From: Pseudomonadota bacterium
GTDB lineage: Bacteria > Myxococcota_A > Polyangia > Haliangiales > Haliangiaceae
Direction: 5' to 3'
Assembly: GCA_022360315.1 (NCBI GenBank)
Contig: JAKSDA010000189.1
Span: 1 to 42,037, forward strand
Length of the DNA: 42,037 nucleotides
Part shown: piece after piece, positions 34,596 through 42,037 of the stretch
How the letters are laid out: every line of letters begins with the position of its first letter
How positions within the stretch are numbered: position 1 is the stretch's first letter
The notes under the pieces: model-generated
Databases searched by the model: none
Seen by the model: only the letters and a program-made list of their open reading frames with translations
Told to the model about the DNA's origin: nothing
Program-made: the position numbers and the translations under genes

Positions 34596-35257
34596 GACGC
34601 AGACCCCCGGAATTGATCGCGCAACTTTCTGAGCGCTGCGCGGGCTGCTTTGCTCTGCCGCGAATCTTCGGCATAGAGCCAGCGCATCAGCGCTCTTGCC
34701 TGATATGCCGGTAAATTGGTGTCGGCCCATTGCAGCATCTCGCGAAACTGGCGCGCGCGGGAGATGGCCAGCGCCGGGTCCCGACCGTCTGGATCGGCGT
34801 TGCCGCGGCTGGTAATACCTTCGTCGAGGCCGAGGTGGACGAACGTCCGCCACCGATATTGCAGCTCGTTATCCCCGGCGTTTCGCCGATATTCCGGGTG
34901 CATGCGGCGGAAATCGATCGCCGCATTGTTGATGATCACCGCGACCCAGCGCATGATCGACGGCAAAGAGCCGTGGCCGGTTTTTTTCTGCTCGCGATAG
35001 TCCAGGTACATGGGTAGCACGCGGCGCAGCTTGAGAGCGATCGTCTGCTTGCAATCTGCTCGCTCGGCGGGACGCTCGGCGAGCTTTTGCATGAGTCGAG
35101 TGCTCCGAACCGCCCTGTCGACCCTGGTCTCGACCAGGCGCCAGAACCGCTCGAACGCGAGATCGGACCCCTGATCGATCTGCTCGACGAGCCGAACCAA
35201 CTCGGCCTCGTCGGGCAGGGTGGCGTCCTGGGCTCGTATTGTCCACCGATCTTCCAC
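34592..35257 (-). CDS. ECF-type RNA polymerase sigma factor
   Basis: A 221-residue protein. Region 2-like helices include a stretch ending SIMRWVAVIINNAAIDFRR, and a region 4-like HTH occupies the C-terminus (NLPAYQARALMRWLY and a following Arg/Lys-rich helix). It is divergent from textbook ECF factors, so identification rests mainly on this pattern and on the overlap with the zinc-finger anti-sigma-like gene. It is the promoter-proximal member of the pair and is expected to control a small envelope regulon, possibly including its own operon. Confidence 0.75.
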   Translation of the reverse strand: MEDRWTIRAQDATLPDEAELVRLVEQIDQGSDLAFERFWRLVETRVDRAVRSTRLMQKLAERPAERADCKQTIALKLRRVLPMYLDYREQKKTGHGSLPSIMRWVAVIINNAAIDFRRMHPEYRRNAGDNELQYRWRTFVHLGLDEGITSRGNADPDGRDPALAISRARQFREMLQWADTNLPAYQARALMRWLYAEDSRQSKAARAALRKLRDQFRGSAS

Positions 35258-35310
35258 GTAAACTCCAAAACGACCGAAGAGAAGGGCTTATCACAATTTT
35301 TCTCGCTTTT

Positions 35311-36165
35311 TTACCCTCCTGTAATTGTCTGTTTTTTCTTTATTTTTCGCTCTTCGAAGGACTCGGCAAAATCCATCACGCAGACGACGCGATAGGCCGG
35401 GTGCACAGAGCATCCGATACCCACTACAGTGAACATCGGAGCGAGCAAGTGGATCCGGTGCACGCGGCTCGGCACGCTGTCATCGACGAGAAGCTCCATG
35501 AGCAGCAGATCGGCCTCGCTATACCCCGCACCGATGTTTTCGGCGAAGGTCCCTTTCAGGGTTCCATGGCGCATCATGCGGTGGTGAGCGGACGAGCCAT
35601 CGCCGCCCAGGTGGGTGAGCTTGGTAGTTCTGCTGAGGTCGCGGGCATGAGCACGAGCGGCTCGGCTGAGTCCGAGAGAACGCCTCAGAGAACGCTGTGG
35701 CGCGGCCTGCCGGATCGCTCCGATCGCCTCGTCCACGGCCGATTTGCCTTCTTTGGTCAGCAGGGCCAGCTGGCCTGGCACTGCCACCAGCCGATCCTGG
35801 TAGAGGTTGCGAAACACGACGAGCGCATCGGTATAGCTCGCCGGGTTGTTGCGCAATCGGTTGATCTCCTCGAAGAGCTGGTCTTCCAGGACACGCATCG
35901 CATCAGACTTCGCATCCAGTTCGCCATCCTCGCCGCCGTCGGCGGATTCGGCTGATATTTCACTGTCCTCCTCCTCTGGTTCTGACAGCCACCACGATGG
36001 GGTTTTCACTCCTGGGGTCCCCCAGGTCTTCCAGAACAGCTCCGGTTTCTTTTGTTCGGGTGCCGACCGAGGTCCGGTCGGAGACGACGGCGAATGGGAT
36101 GGCGCGCAAGCGACCACCCAGCACGCGGCGAGGACGAGCAAGCACGGTTTGTCGAGCACTGTCAT
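35311..36165 (-). CDS. CAP-domain (SCP-like) lipoprotein
   Basis: A 284-residue protein with a lipoprotein signal (LVLAACWVVAC). An acidic linker (EPEEEDSEISAESADGGEDG) precedes the CAP domain from about residue 95: EEINRLRNNPASY, LSRAARAHARDL, THLGGDG, AENIGAGY, and HRIHLLAPMFTVVGIGC near the end. The His and Glu residues of the usual CAP cavity are present in part. The domain is shared by secreted proteins of many kinds and may bind lipids or peptides. It lies 53 bases upstream of the sigma gene on the same strand. Confidence 0.85.
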   Translation of the reverse strand: MTVLDKPCLLVLAACWVVACAPSHSPSSPTGPRSAPEQKKPELFWKTWGTPGVKTPSWWLSEPEEEDSEISAESADGGEDGELDAKSDAMRVLEDQLFEEINRLRNNPASYTDALVVFRNLYQDRLVAVPGQLALLTKEGKSAVDEAIGAIRQAAPQRSLRRSLGLSRAARAHARDLSRTTKLTHLGGDGSSAHHRMMRHGTLKGTFAENIGAGYSEADLLLMELLVDDSVPSRVHRIHLLAPMFTVVGIGCSVHPAYRVVCVMDFAESFEERKIKKKQTITGG

Positions 36166-36642
36166 TTTTCACCAATCACGCTAAAGGATTGCCACTGACC
36201 AACTCTGCGGTCTCTCCTGGTCGGTGCGACACAAGCTCAGGGCGGATGCGAGCAGTCCCGCCGAGCGTACACACCGTGCATGAGCAGGCACTGCCGCATC
36301 CAACGCAATGTCGCGCCGTGATGCGCGGACCTGGTGAGACTGCATCGTATACATGACTCCATAGAACCCAATCTACCAAATCATGTCCAGCCCGGATTTC
36401 TCACCGCTGGCAACAGCGACACGGGGCTCGGTGCCGATCGAATACCCGGCCGCTCCGCTCCGTGCCCCCCGTATTGCTTGCCCCGAGCTCCGGCCGCTGC
36501 GGTCTACAATCCGGCTTTGCCTGTGAATTCACGAAGATCCATCGGCTTCGTATACCCGCCGAGAGGCCGTTTCTAACCAATTCTCACATCTGATTCATCC
36601 GGCTTCTGACCCGGGGCGAGATATGGCGGTTCCGATTGCGAC
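36166..36642. other. Intergenic region with repeat fragments
   Basis: No gene seen in about 480 bases. It holds R1 copy B (36435-36500), and just before it GATTTCTCACCGCTGGCAAC (36394-36413), which resembles a unit of the array at 12855. Around 36585-36615 the string CATCTGATTCATCC and CTGACCCGGGG also echo that array. The region may be a decayed mosaic of dispersed repeats. Confidence 0.45.
36435..36500 (+). repeat. R1 dispersed repeat, copy B
   Basis: Starts CGATCGAATACCCGGCCGC and continues with GTATTGCTTGCCCCGAGC and TCCGGCCGCTG, matching copy A with a shorter centre. Confidence 0.6.
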
Positions 36643-37770
36643 TCATCGAAAACGGGATTCGGAGCTCAAGATCGCGGCCAGGGCGCGCTCGGAGATTTTG
36701 TGTTCGTGGTGGGAGTCGTCCAGAAAAACATCAAACGAGCCACCGAGCCGCTCGGCGCGCCACTGAATGATGTGATGATACGTCTGATAACTGATGCCCG
36801 AGAAACAACAGGAGTCGTACTTGTTCAAGATCTGCAGCTGAGCGCGTCCCTGCCCGGACGAACCCATGAGGTATAACTCGAGATAGTTGGCGATTCGATA
36901 CAGTGCGGGAAGATTCTGCTCGAAATCGCCCCAGGTGTTGCGATGGCGTTTGGACCGCAGATAAAACGGCAGGGTGCCGGCAACTGGATAGCTGCGCTCG
37001 ACGCGCGGGTCCAGCGCCGCGTAGAGCGTGGTCGTCCAGCCGCCCCCCGAGATGCCCGTCATGGCGACCGAATCGTACTCTGCCGTGGCCAGAGCATGAT
37101 TGAGCGCCACTGCGACCGGTTCGGCGAAAAACCTGATGGCGCTGAATTCGGCCGATTCCACCAGAACAAAGCGGCTGTGTTTGGTCAGCTGGTGCCTACC
37201 CAAGTGCTCGAAGTCGTGCACCGGCCGGTTGTTCATGCCAACCAGCGGCATTGCCAGCCCCAGGACCGCATAGCCACTGGCCACCAGCTTGGCGATGACC
37301 GCCTTGCCGACAATGAAGTCGCCTGTATGACCTTGATGATAAATAAATAATCGATTGTTTCGCTCGATGGGGCGGAAATAATAGATTATCGAATTGACCC
37401 CCCAATCCATGGTAACTGTCAAGCGATCGATCTGGCGAAGATTTGGCAGGCCCTTGTAGCGCTCATCGAGATGCTTTTCGACCACCCGGGCGGGCAGCTT
37501 TTCGCCCGGGAATGGCCCTCCCTTCCATATAAAGCCGATCAGCTGGCGGCGGCGGTCCTGCAACTCTCCTGCGCTGCCGATGGTGATCAGGCTGGCGATA
37601 TCGGTTTTTCCGTAATCGGGATCGATTTCCTCGTCGGAGAGATAGTATTTGCTCCGGGTTTTGTCGACGGTGGGCTTTATACTGGACTGCCGGCAGCCGG
37701 TAGCCGGAAACAGCAACGTGAAACATACAATTCCGGCCCATGAGGCCGGATAGAACTGGATGCGTTTCAT
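36643..37770 (-). CDS. Alpha/beta-hydrolase lipoprotein
   Basis: A 375-residue protein from ATG 37770. A lipoprotein signal (CFTLLFPATGC) leads to an alpha/beta-hydrolase domain with the oxyanion-type turn YHQGHTGD, the nucleophile elbow TGISGGGWTT (Ser), and a late His in SHHEHK. The fold resembles acetyl-xylan-esterase or dienelactone-hydrolase relatives. An esterase or peptidase activity at the cell surface is likely; the substrate is unknown. Longer upstream reading (to 37959) overlaps the sfsA start and is not supported. The gene diverges from sfsA, with 139 bases between the two start codons. Confidence 0.82.
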   Translation of the reverse strand: MKRIQFYPASWAGIVCFTLLFPATGCRQSSIKPTVDKTRSKYYLSDEEIDPDYGKTDIASLITIGSAGELQDRRRQLIGFIWKGGPFPGEKLPARVVEKHLDERYKGLPNLRQIDRLTVTMDWGVNSIIYYFRPIERNNRLFIYHQGHTGDFIVGKAVIAKLVASGYAVLGLAMPLVGMNNRPVHDFEHLGRHQLTKHSRFVLVESAEFSAIRFFAEPVAVALNHALATAEYDSVAMTGISGGGWTTTLYAALDPRVERSYPVAGTLPFYLRSKRHRNTWGDFEQNLPALYRIANYLELYLMGSSGQGRAQLQILNKYDSCCFSGISYQTYHHIIQWRAERLGGSFDVFLDDSHHEHKISERALAAILSSESRFR

Positions 37771-37909
37771 TCGAGCTGGCACCTCGTGGCGGCAGTATAC
37801 GCGAGTGCGACGGCGGGCAGCAATCGGCCGGGCATGCCACTGCGACAGCCGACCAGAACAACGCTCTTTTGGCATTGCCAGTGGCGAGTCGAGCTTGTAG
37901 AAGCGAACC

Positions 37910-38800
37910 ATGCTGTTCGAAACGCCACTCATCGAGGGACGCCTGGTGCGCCGGTACAAGCGATTTCTCGCCGATGTCGAACTTCCCGGCGGCCGGGTTA
38001 TCGTAGCTCATTGTCCCAATCCCGGGTCGATGCGGACCTGTGCCCCCGATCGCGGGCGGGTCTGGCTCAGCGTGCACGACCACCCCCGGCGCAAGCTGCC
38101 CTACACCTGGGAGTTGGTCGAAGTCGATGGCGCCATGGTATGCGTGAATACGGCGCGGGCCAATGACGTCGTGGCCGAGGCCATCGAGTCCGGTGTCATT
38201 GCCGAACTGGCCGGCTACGACGAGATGCGCCGCGAGGTTGCCTGGGGTGCGGGCAGCCGCATCGACTTCTCGTTGATCCGGCGTGGCGAGCAATGCTGGG
38301 TAGAGGTCAAGAGCGCCACCATGGACGGCGGTGACCACGTCGCCGCGTTTCCCGACTCGGTGACCGCCCGGGGTACCAGGCACCTCGGCGATCTCATGGT
38401 AGCTGCAAAAGCGGGACATCGCGCGGTGTTACTCTTTTGCTGCAACCGCTCCGGCACCCGGGCGGTGCGGCCGGCCGACGAGATCGACCCGCTGTATGGA
38501 TATACCTTGCGCCGGGCCGCCGACTCGGGGGTCGAGATCTTGGCCTATGCGAGCGACATCGACCCGAGCGGCATCCGGCTGCGCCAGCGCATACCCGTCG
38601 AATTGCCGCCGCTCGACTACACCCCGCCGCGCCGACCCCGGTCGGCCCGGCGCCGCGTGATCAGACGCGGCGGCAAAAAAACCGTGCGCATGATCGATCC
38701 GGCTGGATGTCCGGGCACGGAATGCGAAGCGGAGTTCCAACCGAGTGGAGCGGCCGGGCGGCCAGCTATTCGATCGTCGGGACGCGGTCGAATCATGTAA
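37910..38800 (+). CDS. sfsA: SfsA family protein with repeat-encoded C-terminal extension
   Basis: SfsA was first described as a sugar-fermentation stimulation protein. It has an OB-like N-terminal part and a nuclease-like core, and its biochemical role is still unsettled. Family motifs are clear: EGRLVRRYKRFLADV, CPNPGSMRTC, RIDFSLIRR, VEVKSATM, FPDSVTARGTRHL and a final DIDPSGIRL. Typical members are about 230-240 residues; this one is 296. The extra 60 C-terminal residues are Arg/Pro-rich, and residues 265-296 are encoded by an inverted R1 repeat (copy C). The original stop has probably been lost. Confidence 0.93.
   Translation: MLFETPLIEGRLVRRYKRFLADVELPGGRVIVAHCPNPGSMRTCAPDRGRVWLSVHDHPRRKLPYTWELVEVDGAMVCVNTARANDVVAEAIESGVIAELAGYDEMRREVAWGAGSRIDFSLIRRGEQCWVEVKSATMDGGDHVAAFPDSVTARGTRHLGDLMVAAKAGHRAVLLFCCNRSGTRAVRPADEIDPLYGYTLRRAADSGVEILAYASDIDPSGIRLRQRIPVELPPLDYTPPRRPRSARRRVIRRGGKKTVRMIDPAGCPGTECEAEFQPSGAAGRPAIRSSGRGRIM
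38703..38778 (-). repeat. R1 dispersed repeat, copy C, inside the sfsA reading frame
   Basis: On the minus strand it begins CGATCGAATAGCTGGCCGCC, continues CGGCCGCTCC, and ends CGCTTCGCATTCCGTGCC, CGGACATCCAGCC. It matches copies A and F and is the only copy in this orientation. It encodes the last 32 residues of SfsA. Confidence 0.7.
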
Positions 38801-38892
38801 AAAAGCCTGCTTGGAGTCTGCGCTGGATATCGATTGTGTTAGGCTGCGGCAGGTTCGAAACCATCGACTCGGTTTTGCTAAGAGGAGAACTC

Positions 38893-40080
38893 ATGGGCAA
38901 AGTCCTGATCATCGGCGCCGGTGGAGTCGGGCGAGTTGTCGCCCACAAGTGCGCGCAAATTCCCGATTTGTTTTCCGACATCTTGCTGGCCAGCCGCACT
39001 CTACGCCGCTGCGAGGTCATCAAGGGACAGATCCGCAAGATGTGCGGCCGCGACATCCAGATCGCGCAACTCGACGCCGACAATGTGGCGCAAACCGCGG
39101 CCCTGTTGCGCGGCTTCAAACCCGATGTGGTCATCAACGTGGCGCTGCCGTATCAGGATCTCCCGATCATGGATGCCTGCCTCCAGACCGGGACGGACTA
39201 TCTCGACACAGCCAATTACGAGCCTCCTGACCAGGCCAGGTTCGAGTACAAGTGGCAGTGGGCGTATCACGACCGCTACCGCGACGCCGGTATCATGGCC
39301 TTGCTCGGCTCCGGTTTTGATCCGGGGGTTACCAATGTGTTTTGTGCCTACGCACAAAAAGAGCTGTTCGACGAGATCCAATACATCGATATTCTGGACT
39401 GCAATGCCGGCGATCACGGCCACCCGTTTGCCACCAATTTTAACCCCGAGATCAATATCCGCGAGATCACCCAGCGCGGCCGTTTCTGGCAAGACGGCCG
39501 ATGGCACGAGACCGACCCACTATCCGAGAGCATGACCTTTGAGTTTCCAGAAGTCGGACCGCGTAAGGCCTATCTGCTGTACCACGAAGAGCTGGAGTCA
39601 CTGGTCAAACACATTCAAGGGTTGTGCCGTATCCGTTTTTGGATGACGTTCGGCGACGAGTATTTGACTCATCTGCGAGTTCTGCAAAATGTCGGCATGA
39701 CCCGCATCGAGCCCATCGAGTACGAGGGTCGTCCGATCGTGCCGATCAAATTTCTCAAGGCGCTCTTGCCCGATCCGGCCGAACTCGGCCAGAACTATAC
39801 CGGCAGGACGTCCATCGGATGTCTATTCGACGGCATCAAGAGCGGCAAGCGCCGGCGGGTATTCATCTACAATGTATGCGATCACTCCGAAGCCTACCAA
39901 GAAGTGCGCGCCCAGGCGGTCTCGTATACCACCGGTGTGCCGGCCATGGTCAGCGCCATGATGATGCTCACCGGCAAATGGCGCGGCAAGGGTGTATTTA
40001 ACCTGGAACAACTCGATCCCATTCCATTTCTCGATGCCCTTGCCAAGCACGGCCTGCCCTGGTACGTCAAGGAGATGTAG
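38893..40080 (+). CDS. Carboxynorspermidine synthase (saccharopine dehydrogenase family)
   Basis: A 395-residue enzyme with an AGAGGAGAAC ribosome site before ATG 38893. The N-terminal Rossmann motif is VLIIGAGGVGRVV, followed by VINVALPYQDL and DTANYE. The C-terminal part is typical of the carboxynorspermidine/carboxyspermidine dehydrogenase branch: SGFDPGVTNVF, LDCNAGDHGHPFATNFNPE and TTGVPAMVSAMM. It condenses L-aspartate semialdehyde with a diamine and reduces the product with NADPH, giving carboxy(nor)spermidine. The decarboxylase follows after two bases, so the pair forms the alternative spermidine or norspermidine pathway. The preceding 92-base gap contains a possible promoter but nothing strong. 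Confidence 0.93.
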   Translation: MGKVLIIGAGGVGRVVAHKCAQIPDLFSDILLASRTLRRCEVIKGQIRKMCGRDIQIAQLDADNVAQTAALLRGFKPDVVINVALPYQDLPIMDACLQTGTDYLDTANYEPPDQARFEYKWQWAYHDRYRDAGIMALLGSGFDPGVTNVFCAYAQKELFDEIQYIDILDCNAGDHGHPFATNFNPEINIREITQRGRFWQDGRWHETDPLSESMTFEFPEVGPRKAYLLYHEELESLVKHIQGLCRIRFWMTFGDEYLTHLRVLQNVGMTRIEPIEYEGRPIVPIKFLKALLPDPAELGQNYTGRTSIGCLFDGIKSGKRRRVFIYNVCDHSEAYQEVRAQAVSYTTGVPAMVSAMMMLTGKWRGKGVFNLEQLDPIPFLDALAKHGLPWYVKEM

Positions 40081-40082
40081 GC

Positions 40083-41246
<1,164 letters not shown>

Positions 41247-41619
41247 GCGATCTGCGGGCCGCGCGCGGTCACCTTACTGGTCATACAGTCTCGCACAATA
41301 TATCAGTTTGTTACGCCTTGTTGTATATCGCGAAACGTTGGCCTTGAAAATAGGTACGCGCGAGACCGGTTACTACACGTTTTATAGTAGCCTGTTCGCA
41401 GGGGCCCAAAGACGCTAGAACGAGCGGAGCCCCTACTGGGGTCGCGAGCATCATGGTAAGAAAACCGGTTATCCCACCCATCGATCTATCCACCATTTTA
41501 TCTCTCTTCGCCCCGGGGGTGTACTGCTCACCCTGCCGAGCTTTTTGGCGAGAGAAACGGGCTGGGGGCAAATTTACAACATCGTTATGTCGATGATACC
41601 TACGGAAGCAATAGCAACG

Positions 41620-41748
41620 GTACCCGATGAAGTCGTATCCAATATTGTTGTTATCATGTACATTGTTGATGACAGTGAATCCATCGATATTGCCGTTCAA
41701 CACCAGAGCCTCACTGGACTGAAGGAGGTTGTCATACACTTCATTGCC
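41620..41748 (-). pseudogene. Fragment of a parallel beta-helix repeat protein
   Basis: On the minus strand the open frame 41311-41880 contains GNEVYDNLLQSSEALVLNG, then GFTVINNVHDNNNIGYDFIG. This is the asparagine-ladder pattern of right-handed beta-helix (NosD-like or surface carbohydrate-active) proteins, where N-x-x-x-x-N turns recur every 20-25 residues. On either side the frame loses this pattern and becomes random-looking (for example RCYCFRRYHRHND), so the rest of the gene is probably gone or frameshifted. Confidence 0.5.
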
Positions 41749-41919
41749 ACGGTGGGGGTCAATCCAGTAACACTTGGGGAAATAATCTTTATTTGAGTGC
41801 CTGGTGGAACGAGCGATCGATTTTGCCCAGATCTGGTAATTCCATGGCGACATACACAGGTGCATTGTAAGACTACACACGTTAGAGAGGATAGGTTAGT
41901 TAGTTCCCGTCCCTAAATG

Positions 41920-41942
41920 CCCGTTTTGCCTCGTAAAACGGG
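41920..41942. terminator. Perfect 8-bp hairpin, possible terminator
   Basis: CCCGTTTT and AAAACGGG flank a 7-base loop (GCCTCGT). There is no T-run after it on either strand beyond the stem itself, so a terminator role is uncertain. Confidence 0.3.
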
Positions 41943-42037
41943 ACCGGAGAACGATATGGGAGCCACGTTGGGCGCGGGTTGCTGACCGCGATGGCGACTT
42001 ATATCAGCTCGCGAGTACGGTCTCGAGAATCAGACTA

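Larger units (their letters stand above)
41247..42037. other. Lower-GC, gene-poor right end
   Basis: No intact gene recognised in about 790 bases. It starts with a sequence resembling part of R2 (AAGCGATC, GGGCCGCGCGCGGTCACC at 41245-41270). A beta-helix-like fragment lies on the minus strand at 41620-41748. A hairpin lies at 41920-41942. The base composition is closer to 48-50% GC by eye, unlike the genes to the left. Confidence 0.45.

Overview
The window is a chromosomal segment from a GC-rich, Gram-negative bacterium, most likely a member of the Myxococcota (myxobacterial or Bradymonadales-like 'deltaproteobacteria'). The basis is the gene content. There is a Hanks-type Ser/Thr kinase with a single membrane span and extracytoplasmic PEGA repeats, a second PEGA protein, many lipoproteins, thrombospondin type 3 and MopE-like calcium/metal-binding repeats, a CotH-C-type lectin fusion, a sigma/anti-sigma pair with a zinc finger-TonB fusion, and a carboxynorspermidine pathway. 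No rRNA, tRNA, CRISPR array, transposase or phage gene was recognised. The assignment to a phylum is inference.

Layout. 1-4.3 kb: a lipoprotein and a PEGA protein on the minus strand diverge from a Ser/Thr kinase. 4.4-10.7 kb: a tight plus-strand operon of a lipoprotein followed by four related outer-membrane beta-barrel proteins in a long/short/long/short order. 10.7-13.1 kb: a TSP3-repeat secreted protein behind a structured leader region and followed by a degenerate hairpin repeat array. 13.1-17.6 kb: beta-carbonic anhydrase, a translationally coupled metallophosphoesterase/membrane protein pair, a short beta-helix-like protein and a winged-helix regulator. 17.7-24.5 kb: a nitrilase-superfamily enzyme, an M16-like protein without a recognisable catalytic motif coupled to a CPBP membrane protease, a CotH/metal-binding/C-type lectin lipoprotein, and a small Cys-pair protein with ArsD-like features. 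24.5-27.7 kb: a RavA-ViaA-like MoxR ATPase/VWA pair and a VOC-fold protein. 28.1-32.1 kb: the DUF3604-PpiC-HupE/UreJ trio. 32.1-36.2 kb, minus strand: TerB-like protein, lipoprotein, zinc finger-TonB protein, ECF-type sigma factor and a CAP-domain lipoprotein. 36.6-41.2 kb: alpha/beta hydrolase, SfsA, carboxynorspermidine synthase and carboxynorspermidine decarboxylase. 41.2-42.0 kb: a lower-GC, gene-poor tail with what looks like a fragment of a beta-helix protein.

Most products are envelope or secreted proteins. The kinase, PEGA protein and barrel operon plausibly form one envelope-related locus; this is inferred from adjacency only.

The least expected signal is non-coding. At least two families of short dispersed repeats (R1 about 55-76 bp, R2 about 88 bp) lie between genes and at gene ends. 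In SfsA, carbonic anhydrase and the first lipoprotein they appear to be read through as extra C-terminal residues. R2 carries a hairpin and a possible promoter -10 element. A third short repeat (R3) occurs as an inverted pair bracketing the kinase locus. All alignments were done by eye.
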